DNA of 62,108 nt from Lachnospiraceae bacterium (GTDB lineage Bacteria > Bacillota > Clostridia > Lachnospirales > Lachnospiraceae). Under the pieces are notes generated by a model. It saw only the letters and a list, made by a program, of their open reading frames with translations, ran no database searches and was not told where the DNA came from. How positions within the stretch are numbered: position 1 is the stretch's first letter; each line of letters opens with the position of its first letter. This document shows positions 26,021 to 33,165 of the stretch, piece by piece. Made by a program: the position numbers and the translations under genes. The stretch is from the NCBI GenBank assembly GCA_017405805.1, contig JAFQZU010000011.1, positions 1 through 62,108 of the forward strand, written 5' to 3'.

Positions 26021-27025
26021 TTAAAGATTCATCTCTTTCTTTATATTATCATTGATCTTCTTCTCTTTGAAGACCACACACTGCGCAAGCGCATTGGCGA
26101 TCTCGGCGGAAGTCGAATTGCCGTGGGCCTTGACCACAAGGCCTTTCAGGCCCAGCATGGGAGCGCCGCCGTACTGTGACGCATCGAATTTACTCATCAG
26201 GCCCTTGAGGGCAGGCTTGATGAGCAGCGCGCCGATCTTGGTCAGGAAGCCGGCCATCAGCGCGTCCTTGATCATGTGCATGAGTGTGGACGCGGTCCCT
26301 TCCAGCATTTTGAGCACCGCGTTGCCCGTAAAGGCGTCGGTCACTACGATATCGACATTTCCCTCGATGATCTCTCTCGCCTCGATATTCCCGACAAAAT
26401 TGATCCCCTCACACTCCTTCAGGAGCGCATGGGCCTCCTTTGCCAGCGCGTTGCCCTTCTCCTCCTCGGTCCCGACGTTTAAAAGGCCCACTCTGGGCGA
26501 TTCGAGGCCGGTCATGCCGCGCATATATACAGTCCCCATCTGGGCAAACTGACGGAGCATGGTGGGGCGCGGATCCATATTGGCGCCGCAGTCTATGAGC
26601 AGGACCGGACCTTTCGCGGAGGGGATCAGGGGAGCTAGGGGCGGTCTTTCGATTCCGCGGATCCTGCCCACCAGGAGCTGGCCTCCGGCCAGCGCCGCAC
26701 CGGTACTTCCTGCCGTCACAAACGCGTCGCATTCGCCGCTCTTAACGAGCTGCAGCCCCTTGACCATGGACGAATTTCTCTTGGTCCGGATCGCTTCCAC
26801 CGGCGGCTCGCCCATCTCGATGATCTCGGGTGCGTCGCAGACAGCGATCCTGTCCTCGGGGTACTGATACTTCTTTAATTCTTCGCGCAGGACCTGCTCG
26901 GGGCCGGTCAGCGTCACCTTCAGGCCGGGATTGGCCTTTACGGCCTTTACGGCTCCCTTGATGATCTCCTTCGGGGCGTTGTCACCGCCCATCGCGTCCA
27001 GCGCTGCATGAATTATTTCACTCAT
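26021..27025 (-). CDS. plsX: Phosphate acyltransferase PlsX
   Basis: Makes acyl phosphate from acyl-ACP for PlsY. 334 aa starting MSEIIHAALDAMGGDNAP; GGAAGG lies about 10 bases upstream, and the frame is open 22 codons further up without a site. Motifs: DAMGGDNAP, TAGSTGAALAGGQLL, LIDCGANMDPRPTMLRQFAQMG, VGNIEAREIIEGNVDIVVTDAFTGNAVLK. It belongs to the rpmF-plsX-acpP-rnc-smc-ftsY run. Confidence 0.96.
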   Translation of the reverse strand: MSEIIHAALDAMGGDNAPKEIIKGAVKAVKANPGLKVTLTGPEQVLREELKKYQYPEDRIAVCDAPEIIEMGEPPVEAIRTKRNSSMVKGLQLVKSGECDAFVTAGSTGAALAGGQLLVGRIRGIERPPLAPLIPSAKGPVLLIDCGANMDPRPTMLRQFAQMGTVYMRGMTGLESPRVGLLNVGTEEEKGNALAKEAHALLKECEGINFVGNIEAREIIEGNVDIVVTDAFTGNAVLKMLEGTASTLMHMIKDALMAGFLTKIGALLIKPALKGLMSKFDASQYGGAPMLGLKGLVVKAHGNSTSAEIANALAQCVVFKEKKINDNIKKEMNL

Positions 27026-27117
27026 TTGCACTCTGCCTTCCGTTTTCCTTTTCTTACATTGTATCATACTAAATGAAATATGCATTTTCAACCAGTTCCT
27101 TTTTTCAGAAACGGAAA

Positions 27118-27144
27118 GGACTGCCGCGTCATACGCGGCAGTCC
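27118..27144 (-). terminator. Terminator between rpmF and plsX
   Basis: A perfect 11-bp stem GGACTGCCGCG/CGCGGCAGTCC with a 5-base loop, followed on the minus strand by TTTCCGTTT. It likely lowers plsX expression relative to rpmF. Confidence 0.75.
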
Positions 27145-27201
27145 CTGCAATTCCATTTTCAATTCATTTACATCCCGAAAAAGCCGGTCCGTGATACGAC
27201 A

Positions 27202-27384
27202 TCAGTCTTCCACTTCAACGACAGTCTTCTGGTTGTAAGATCCGCACTTCCTGCACATCATGTGAGGTCTGCACAGTGCGCCGCACTTGCTGCACTTCAC
27301 GAGTGTGGGAGCAGTCATTTTCCAGTTTGCTCTCCTCTTATCTCTGTGACTTCTGGAAGATTTATTTTTAGGGCAGATAGACAT
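27202..27384 (-). CDS. rpmF: 50S ribosomal protein L32, zinc-ribbon form
   Basis: 60 aa, MSICPKNKSSRSHRDKRRANWKM, with a four-cysteine zinc ribbon (CSKCGALCRPHMMCRKCG; outer pairs CxxC). AAGGAGG precedes the ATG. A strong promoter lies at 27423-27451. The usual upstream yceD/DUF177 gene is missing; ackA is upstream instead. Confidence 0.96.
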   Translation of the reverse strand: MSICPKNKSSRSHRDKRRANWKMTAPTLVKCSKCGALCRPHMMCRKCGSYNQKTVVEVED

Positions 27385-27422
27385 CGTAACACCTCCTTAC
27401 TTCATGTAATCAAACATTAAAC

Positions 27423-27451
27423 ATTATACGAACCTATTTGCCCTTTGTCAA
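27423..27451 (-). promoter_or_regulatory. Consensus SigA promoter for rpmF
   Basis: Minus-strand TTGACA (27446-27451), 17-bp spacer, TATAAT (27423-27428), a perfect consensus, about 40 bases upstream of rpmF. Confidence 0.9.
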
Positions 27452-27496
27452 ACCTTTTTTTGGCTCGTCTGCCGTCAATATTTGTCAGCGTTTTTC

Positions 27497-28696
27497 TTAT
27501 TTGGTCAGCGCGTAAGTCTCTCTCGCGATCGCAAGCTCCTCGTTGGTGGCGATGGAGTAAACCTGAACCTTGCTGTCGTCGGTGGAGATCTTCAGGACGT
27601 CGTCCCTCTTGCCGTTCTCTTCCGCATTGATCTTGATGCCGAGATAGCCGAGGTACTCCATGATCTTGCCGCGGACAAAACCGCTGTTCTCGCCGATGCC
27701 GGCCGTGAAGGCGATCACGTCCACGCCGTTCATGGCTGCGGTGTAGGAGCCGATATACTTCGCTACGCGATAGCAGAATGCATCGATGGCAAGCTTTGCG
27801 TAGTGGTTGTTCTCATAGCCTTCCTCGAGGTCGCGGAAGTCGGAGGACAGCTCGTCGGAAAGAGCGAAGACGCCGGACTTCTTGTTCAGAACGCTGACCA
27901 CCTCAGCTGCGGTCTTGTTCTCTTTGCCCGCGATGAACTCGATGATGGCGGGATCCAGATCGCCGCTGCGGGTGCCCATGATCAGGCCTTCCAGAGGAGT
28001 CAGGCCCATGGAAGTATCCACGCACTTGCCGCAGCAGACAGCGGAGACGCTGGCGCCGTTGCCCAGGTGGCAGACGATGGTCTTGAGGCTGTCATAGGGC
28101 TTGCCGACGATCTCGGCTGCCTTCTTGGAGACGTAGGAGTGGCTGGTGCCGTGGAAGCCATAGCGGCGGACCTTGTAATCTCTGTAATAGGAAAGGGGAA
28201 GAGCATACATATATGCCTTCTCGGGCATGGTCTGATGGAAAGCCGTATCAAAGACAGCGACCATGGGTGTTCCGGGCATCAGGGCCTTGCAGGCGTCGAT
28301 ACCGATCAGGTTCGCGGGGTTGTGAAGCGGAGCCAGATCGGAAACTTCCTTGATGGCCTCAACCACTTCGTCCGTGATCACTGCGGAGGAGGTGAACTTC
28401 TCGCCGCCGTGGACGATACGATGGCCAACTGCGCCGATCTCGTCAAGGGACTTGAGGACGCCGGTCTTCTCGTTCGTAAGGGCGTTCAGCACAAGGCTGA
28501 CTGCCTGCTTGTGATCGGGCATGGGAGTCTCGTTGACTTCCTTGCCGGTATTCTCAACCTTGTTCTCATAAGTGATGGAAGCGCCGTCCATGCCGATCCT
28601 TTCGCAGAGACCCTTTGCGAGAAGCTTCTCGGTCTCAGCATCGATGACCTGGAATTTCAGGGAGGAACTGCCGCAGTTGATGACCAGAATATTCAT
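27497..28696 (-). CDS. ackA: Acetate kinase
   Basis: Interconverts acetate + ATP and acetyl phosphate + ADP; in a fermentative anaerobe it is mainly an ATP-yielding step. 399 aa with MNILVINCGSSSLKFQV, HRIVHGGEKF, VAVFDTAFHQTMP, HLGNGASVSAV and DVIAFTAGIGENSG. AAAGGAG precedes the ATG. Monocistronic, with its own promoter; no pta gene is adjacent. Confidence 0.97.
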   Translation of the reverse strand: MNILVINCGSSSLKFQVIDAETEKLLAKGLCERIGMDGASITYENKVENTGKEVNETPMPDHKQAVSLVLNALTNEKTGVLKSLDEIGAVGHRIVHGGEKFTSSAVITDEVVEAIKEVSDLAPLHNPANLIGIDACKALMPGTPMVAVFDTAFHQTMPEKAYMYALPLSYYRDYKVRRYGFHGTSHSYVSKKAAEIVGKPYDSLKTIVCHLGNGASVSAVCCGKCVDTSMGLTPLEGLIMGTRSGDLDPAIIEFIAGKENKTAAEVVSVLNKKSGVFALSDELSSDFRDLEEGYENNHYAKLAIDAFCYRVAKYIGSYTAAMNGVDVIAFTAGIGENSGFVRGKIMEYLGYLGIKINAEENGKRDDVLKISTDDSKVQVYSIATNEELAIARETYALTK

Positions 28697-28758
28697 TACA
28701 TTTCTCCTTTTCTATATAGTTTTCAACACGCAAAATAAATGTATTCCATGCTTATTAT

Positions 28759-28786
28759 ATTATACACGAGATATTTTATCGGGCAA
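28759..28786 (-). promoter_or_regulatory. Promoter for ackA
   Basis: Minus-strand TTGCCC (28781-28786), 16-bp spacer, TATAAT (28759-28764), with a TG pair directly before the -10. Confidence 0.6.
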
Positions 28787-28905
28787 GGATTGGCTTTTAA
28801 TTAACAGGAGTGTTCCACATTGCGTACACACTCATTTCTTCCCGCTTCAGCGCGCCGCCAATATAGTGTATTATAGGAAATGAGAAATCTGATGAGAGAT
28901 CTGAT

Positions 28906-28955
28906 ATGGAGATCCGATATGAAGATCCGATATGGAGATCCGATATGGAGATACT
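28906..28955 (+). repeat. 13-bp tandem repeats forming the tmcAL ribosome-binding region
   Basis: ATGGAGATCCGAT-type units start at 28906, 28919, 28932 and 28945 (the last partial), preceded by two related 12-bp units. Each unit carries a GGAG or GAAG Shine-Dalgarno-like core and an ATG. 13 bp changes the reading phase, so of the upstream ATGs only 28932 is in frame with the gene start at 28956. Confidence 0.85.
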
Positions 28956-30242
28956 ATGAAAGCTGTCGGAATCATCGCGGAGTGCAATCCCTTCCACGAG
29001 GGGCACGCCCACATCATCGCAAAGGCCCGTGAACTGACGGGCGCAGACTATGTCATCGCCGCCCTCAGCGGCGACTACGTCCAACGCGGCGCGCCTGCCA
29101 TCCTTCCCTGGGAGACGCGGGTCCGCAGCGTCCTCGAAGGCGGCGCCGACCTGGTCGTCGCCCTTCCGCTCTACACCAGCTGCGCGGGCGCGGACTATTT
29201 TGCCAGGGGCGGGATCTCTCTCCTGTCCCGCATGGGCGTCGTAACAGACCTCTGCTTCGGCTCGGAGAGCGGCGATCTTGACGCTCTGCAAAAGGAGGCC
29301 GCTTTCTTGTACGATGCTTCGATCTCAGGTTCCCTCGCAGGAGACCGCGCAGGTGGCCGTGCAGGTGACCTCGCAGGTGGCCACGCAGGTGGCCGCACAG
29401 GTGGCCGCGCAGGTGGCCGTGCAGGAGACCGTGCAGGAGACCGCGCAGGTGGCCGCGCAGGTGGCCGCACAGGTGACCGCGCTTATGACGAGGCCCTCAA
29501 AACTGCACTCCGGGAGGGGCTTTCTTATCCTGCCGCCAGGGAGGAAGCGATAGCCCGGACAGCCGGAGGTGCCGTCTTTGCTTCGCGCTCATCCAACGAT
29601 ATTCTGGCGGTCGAATACCTGAAAGCGCTGCGCATTTATGACAGTCCGCTGACGCCCCACGCCGTATCCATGATCGATTGCCCCAGCGCTTCTCAGATCC
29701 GGGAGCAGCTTCTCTCGAAGAGTGACGGCGATCCGCATTACCGGAGCCGCAATGATCTCTCGCAGGCACTGCTCCGGGCACTGGTGATCGGCGGAGCACC
29801 GCTCTCTTCCTACTGTGACGTGAGCGGGGATCTGGCAGACCGGATCCTACGCCTCCTTCCCCGCTACAAGGACTATTCCTCCTTCTGCGCCCTGCTCAAA
29901 AACCGCTCTCTCACCTACACCCGGATCTCCCGCGCCCTTCTCCACATCCTGCTCGGTATGACCGACGCCTCCATGGAGGTCCTGCAAAAGGAAAATCTGT
30001 GCGGCTGGATCCGCCCGCTCGGCTTCCGCCGCGCCGCGGCGCCTCTTCTGACACAGATTCAGGCTCATGCGTCCGTGCCCTTCCTGCTCAGGCCTGCCCG
30101 CGCGATGCAGGACCTCTCCCCGGCGCTCCGCGCACTCTTAAAGCAGGAATATGACGCGGAGTTTCTCTATGACCTGACCGCGGGCGGCGCACAGGACACG
30201 CCTGTCCGCTATGGTCCCGCGAAGCCGCTGGTCTACCTGTGA
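28956..30242 (+). CDS. tmcAL: tRNA(Met) cytidine acetate ligase TmcAL (YlbM) with an internal repeat expansion
   Basis: Nucleotidyltransferase-like enzyme that activates acetate with ATP to make N4-acetylcytidine at the tRNA-Met wobble base. 428 aa from ATG 28956 (GGAG 5 bases upstream). MKAVGIIAECNPFHEGHAHIIAKARE carries the HxGH nucleotide motif; SGDYVQRGAPAILPWETR follows. Residues 128-175 are a 48-aa low-complexity insert of twelve 4-residue units (AGGR/AGDR), encoded by 12-bp tandem repeats at 29337-29480 between two otherwise normal segments. The frame stays open, so the gene is probably functional with a variable linker. The 80-bp array begins right at its stop codon. Confidence 0.93.
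   Translation: MKAVGIIAECNPFHEGHAHIIAKARELTGADYVIAALSGDYVQRGAPAILPWETRVRSVLEGGADLVVALPLYTSCAGADYFARGGISLLSRMGVVTDLCFGSESGDLDALQKEAAFLYDASISGSLAGDRAGGRAGDLAGGHAGGRTGGRAGGRAGDRAGDRAGGRAGGRTGDRAYDEALKTALREGLSYPAAREEAIARTAGGAVFASRSSNDILAVEYLKALRIYDSPLTPHAVSMIDCPSASQIREQLLSKSDGDPHYRSRNDLSQALLRALVIGGAPLSSYCDVSGDLADRILRLLPRYKDYSSFCALLKNRSLTYTRISRALLHILLGMTDASMEVLQKENLCGWIRPLGFRRAAAPLLTQIQAHASVPFLLRPARAMQDLSPALRALLKQEYDAEFLYDLTAGGAQDTPVRYGPAKPLVYL
29337..29480 (+). repeat. Twelve 12-bp in-frame tandem repeats inside tmcAL
   Basis: Units alternate GCAGGTGGCCGC-like and GCAGGAGACCGC-like sequences and encode AGGR/AGDR with a few AGDL, AGGH, TGGR and TGDR variants. Because 12 is a multiple of three, copy-number change keeps the frame. 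Confidence 0.95.
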
Positions 30243-31010
30243 CCTGCTTTTATGGCTTCTGTGACATCGGCTTGCTTTGTGGGCTTGCTGTGGTCATAGC
30301 TTGTTACTTCGCGGGCACTGTGACCACTTTTGCAGCTCCTGTGACCGCGGCTTGCTTTGTGGGCTTGACGTGGTCACAGTTTGTTACTTCGCGGGCACTG
30401 TGACCACCTTTATGGCTTCTGTGACCGCGGCTTGCTTCATCAGCTTGACGTGGTCACAGCTTGTTACTTCGCGGGCACTGTGACCACCTTTATGGCTTCT
30501 GTGACCGCGGCTTGCTTTGTGGGCTTGCTGTGGTCACAGTTTGTTACTTCGCGGGCACTGTGACCACTTTTATGGTTTCTGTGACCGCGGCTTGCCCATG
30601 GACTTTCCGTGGTCACAGCTTGTCCTTCCCCGGTCACTATGACCACGTTTACAACTTCTCTGACCACAAACTTCATCAGCTTCACGTGGTCACAACTTAC
30701 CCCTTCCCCGGGCACCATGACCACATTCATAGCTTCTCTGACCACAACTTGCTTCATCAGCTTCACGTGGTCACAGCTTCCCCCTCCCCGGGCACCATGA
30801 CCACATTCATAGCTTCTCTGACCACAACTTGCTTCATCAGCTTTCCGTGGTCACAACTTACCCCCTCCCCGGGCACCATGACCACATTCATAGCTTCTGT
30901 GACCACAAGTTTGCCCATGGACTTGACGTGGTCACAGTATGCTCCTTCGCGGGCACTGTGACCACCTTTACAACTTCTGTGACCGCGACCTGCCCCCAAC
31001 AACTTCACGC
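30243..31010. repeat. 80-bp tandem repeat array (locus 2), about 9.5 units
   Basis: Unit starts (GTGACCGCGG or CTGACCACAA) recur near 30261, 30341, 30420, 30500, 30580, 30660, 30740, 30820, 30899 and 30979, an 80-bp period. Each unit holds GTGGTCACAG, an 18-base spacer, CTGTGACCAC (a 10-bp inverted repeat in the early units) and a third TGACC box. Early and late units form two subtypes: CTTCGCGGGCAC and CTTCCCCGGGCAC. The array begins at the tmcAL stop (its TGA sits in GTGACC) and ends at the hairpin at 31022. No unique spacers, so it is not CRISPR. No gene is seen in this 0.8 kb. Confidence 0.95.
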
Positions 31011-31021
31011 ATGCAAAGTAT

Positions 31022-31092
31022 GCTAAATATAAGGGATCCGCCGAATCTTTTTGCACGCTCTGTGTGCTGTTCGGCGGATCCCTATATTTAGC
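31022..31092. terminator. Long hairpin between the 80-bp array and the ADP-ribose hydrolase gene
   Basis: A 23-bp inverted repeat with one bulged base (GCTAAATATAAGGGATCC... with ...GGATCCCTATATTTAGC) around a 24-base loop that itself has GCAC/GTGC. It lies 11 bases beyond the minus-strand gene's stop codon and at the end of the plus-strand array; probably a bidirectional terminator or palindromic element. Confidence 0.65.
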
Positions 31093-31103
31093 AATATTAT
31101 CTA

Positions 31104-33011
31104 TTACTTCATTCCATCCAACTTCTCTTTATACAGCCTGTAATTCTCCTCATCAAAACACGCAAACGTCACCTGCATAGCATACTTCCCGTGCGCCTTC
31201 ATCCAGTCCAGTACCGCCTTCATCGCCACATCGCACGCCTCTTTCTTGGGATAGCCGTAGACCCCCGTCGAGATGTTGGGGAACGCAATACTGTGCAGGT
31301 CTCTCTGCTGCGCCTGGTCCAGCGCCCTGGTATAGCAGCTGGCAAGCAGCGTCGCGTCGTCTCCCGTCGTGCCGTAGATGGGCCCCACGGCGTGCATGAT
31401 AAAGCGCGCCTTGAGGCGGTAGCCCCCCGTCACTTTGACATCGCCGGTCTCGCATCCGCCCAGCCCCCGGCACTCCTCGAGAAGGCCGGGACCTGCTGCC
31501 CGGTGGATGGCGCCGTCGACGCCTCCGCCGCCCAAAAGGGTGCGGTTCGCAGCATTCACGATGCAGTCCGTATCCAGTGTCGTGATGTCGTTTCTGGTCA
31601 CGGTGATCGTATTGTGGGTCATGGCCTTGGCAGCCAGATCGTTCACCCGGTAGATCTCCGCGATCATGGGTCGGTTGAGGAAGAAGGTGTGATCCACGGA
31701 CCGCAGCATGATGCCCTCGATCTCGGCGGGCACCGCTGTCTTTCCGTCCTTTCCGGCCCGGAACTGCCCCAGGACCGCCTTGACGGGCAGCGCGATCATG
31801 GGAGCGGCAGGATTTCCTCCCTTTTTCATGGCCGCTTGGGCGCTGCCGGGATCGGTGAAGACGAGCTGCCAGATCTTGCCGTCCTTTGTTTTGACGGCCT
31901 GGATCTGTACCTTGAGCCCCTTATTCGCCCCCTGTCCGCTGTCCGGCTGCGGTTTCCCCCGCAGCGGCACGACCAGGGAACCGCCGGCCCCCATGGCCTG
32001 CCGGATGGATTCCAGCGTATTGATGACCGCCTCTTTGCTGCGGATTTTTTCGAGATTTGCCATGGCCTTCGCGATGGCCTCGCTCCTGTCAAATCTGGGA
32101 GGGACGGCCTTTTTTCCCTCTCCCTTTGCGGTCTGCGCCGCGGCCGGTGCAAAGGCGTTCTCCCACTTTTTCTGCAGCGCCGGGTCATTCCTGCGCGCCG
32201 CCCGGTCCTCTTCCAGCCGCCTGTCGAAACGGTCCAGCACCTCCAGAAGATCCTCCGTAAGACGCGCGCGCGCCTCCATGCGAAGGGCCTGCGGCACGCC
32301 GTAAAAAGCCTCCGCCATACTGCCCGCAATGGCTGCCAGCGTATCCGAATCGCCGCCCAGAGAGACGGCTGTGCGGATCACGTCCTCAAAGTCCTTGCCC
32401 TCCAGGAAAGCGGTGATCGCCTCCGGGACGGTCTCCTGGCAGGATTCCACGTGATGATAGGTCGGCCGGATCTGGTCGCAGGTCCTGGAGAGGTCATAGC
32501 CAAATCCCTTTTCGACAGCCGCGCGGATCTGGTCCTTGTTCATGCCGTGCAGGCCCATCAGAATAATGGCCGCCGTCGCCTGCGCACCCTTGATGCCCTC
32601 CGGGTGGTTATGCGTCACCTGTGCCGTGAGCGCCGCCACATGCATGGCCCTCTCATAGTCGTCCTGATACAGGAGCGCGGCCGGCGAGACGCGCATGGCG
32701 CTGCCGTTTCCGAAGCTGTTGTAGGGCTTAGGATCGTCATTTGCGAGCCACATGGAGAAGTTGACGCCGTATCCGGCAAAAGGATACGCCTTCCCGAACT
32801 TTCTCATGGAATCGACCAGCGCCCTGGTGATCGTATCGTCGTCCGCGTCCTTTTCGCAGGAAAGCAGCGCGTCCGCGACGGCGATGGTCATGATGGAGTC
32901 GTCCGTGAACTCCGACCGCTCGGAGAACAGCGGAAAGTCCTTTGTCTTTATGTTATTGACGTCGAATTCGTAGGGGCAGCCGATGATGTCGCCCAGTATT
33001 GCACCATACAT
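31104..33011 (-). CDS. ADP-ribosylglycohydrolase / SseB-like / macro-domain fusion protein
   Basis: 635-aa cytoplasmic protein joining two unrelated ADP-ribose hydrolase folds. Residues 1-265 are DraG/ARH-like: MYGAILGDIIG, metal ligands TDDS (36-39) and DSDT (221-224). Residues about 305-455 resemble an SseB N-terminal domain (WQLVFTDPGSAQAA, IEGIMLRSVDHTFFLNRPMI). Residues 468-635 are a macro domain with NDITTLDTDCIVNAANRTLLGGGGVDGAIHRAAG and the phosphate loop FPNISTGVYGYPKKEA. It should remove ADP-ribose from proteins or metabolites; the substrate is unknown. No ADP-ribosyltransferase is nearby. AGGAG lies 11 bases upstream of the ATG. Divergent from the FtsK-like gene. Confidence 0.88.
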   Translation of the reverse strand: MYGAILGDIIGCPYEFDVNNIKTKDFPLFSERSEFTDDSIMTIAVADALLSCEKDADDDTITRALVDSMRKFGKAYPFAGYGVNFSMWLANDDPKPYNSFGNGSAMRVSPAALLYQDDYERAMHVAALTAQVTHNHPEGIKGAQATAAIILMGLHGMNKDQIRAAVEKGFGYDLSRTCDQIRPTYHHVESCQETVPEAITAFLEGKDFEDVIRTAVSLGGDSDTLAAIAGSMAEAFYGVPQALRMEARARLTEDLLEVLDRFDRRLEEDRAARRNDPALQKKWENAFAPAAAQTAKGEGKKAVPPRFDRSEAIAKAMANLEKIRSKEAVINTLESIRQAMGAGGSLVVPLRGKPQPDSGQGANKGLKVQIQAVKTKDGKIWQLVFTDPGSAQAAMKKGGNPAAPMIALPVKAVLGQFRAGKDGKTAVPAEIEGIMLRSVDHTFFLNRPMIAEIYRVNDLAAKAMTHNTITVTRNDITTLDTDCIVNAANRTLLGGGGVDGAIHRAAGPGLLEECRGLGGCETGDVKVTGGYRLKARFIMHAVGPIYGTTGDDATLLASCYTRALDQAQQRDLHSIAFPNISTGVYGYPKKEACDVAMKAVLDWMKAHGKYAMQVTFACFDEENYRLYKEKLDGMK

Positions 33012-33165
33012 ATGTGTTCACGCTCCTCTTGTTTTGCCGGATTAACGGGTGTCCCGGTTTTCGCAAAAATTATAACACGTTCCGCACAAACATGATACAA
33101 TGGTTGTGCATTCCAACGACGGCGCAGGCCGATCATCACTATAAAAACAGCGGGACAGATGGATC

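Noticed and set aside
28797-29291. 164-codon minus-strand frame overlapping the start of tmcAL
   Set aside because: Its upstream part is the reverse of the tmcAL N-terminus and its lower part is repeat DNA; no motif or ribosome site supports it.
30277-30961. Repeat protein encoded by the 80-bp array
   Set aside because: The 80-bp period rotates the frame each unit, so repeats would not encode the same peptide; open stretches arise in several frames and none has a ribosome site.
30243-31010. CRISPR array
   Set aside because: Units are contiguous 80-bp tandem repeats with no unique spacers and no cas genes; repeats drift gradually along the array.
31191-33095. 634-codon plus-strand frame
   Set aside because: Antisense to the ADP-ribosylglycohydrolase/macro fusion, whose conserved motifs lie on the minus strand. 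No ribosome site and no recognisable domain.
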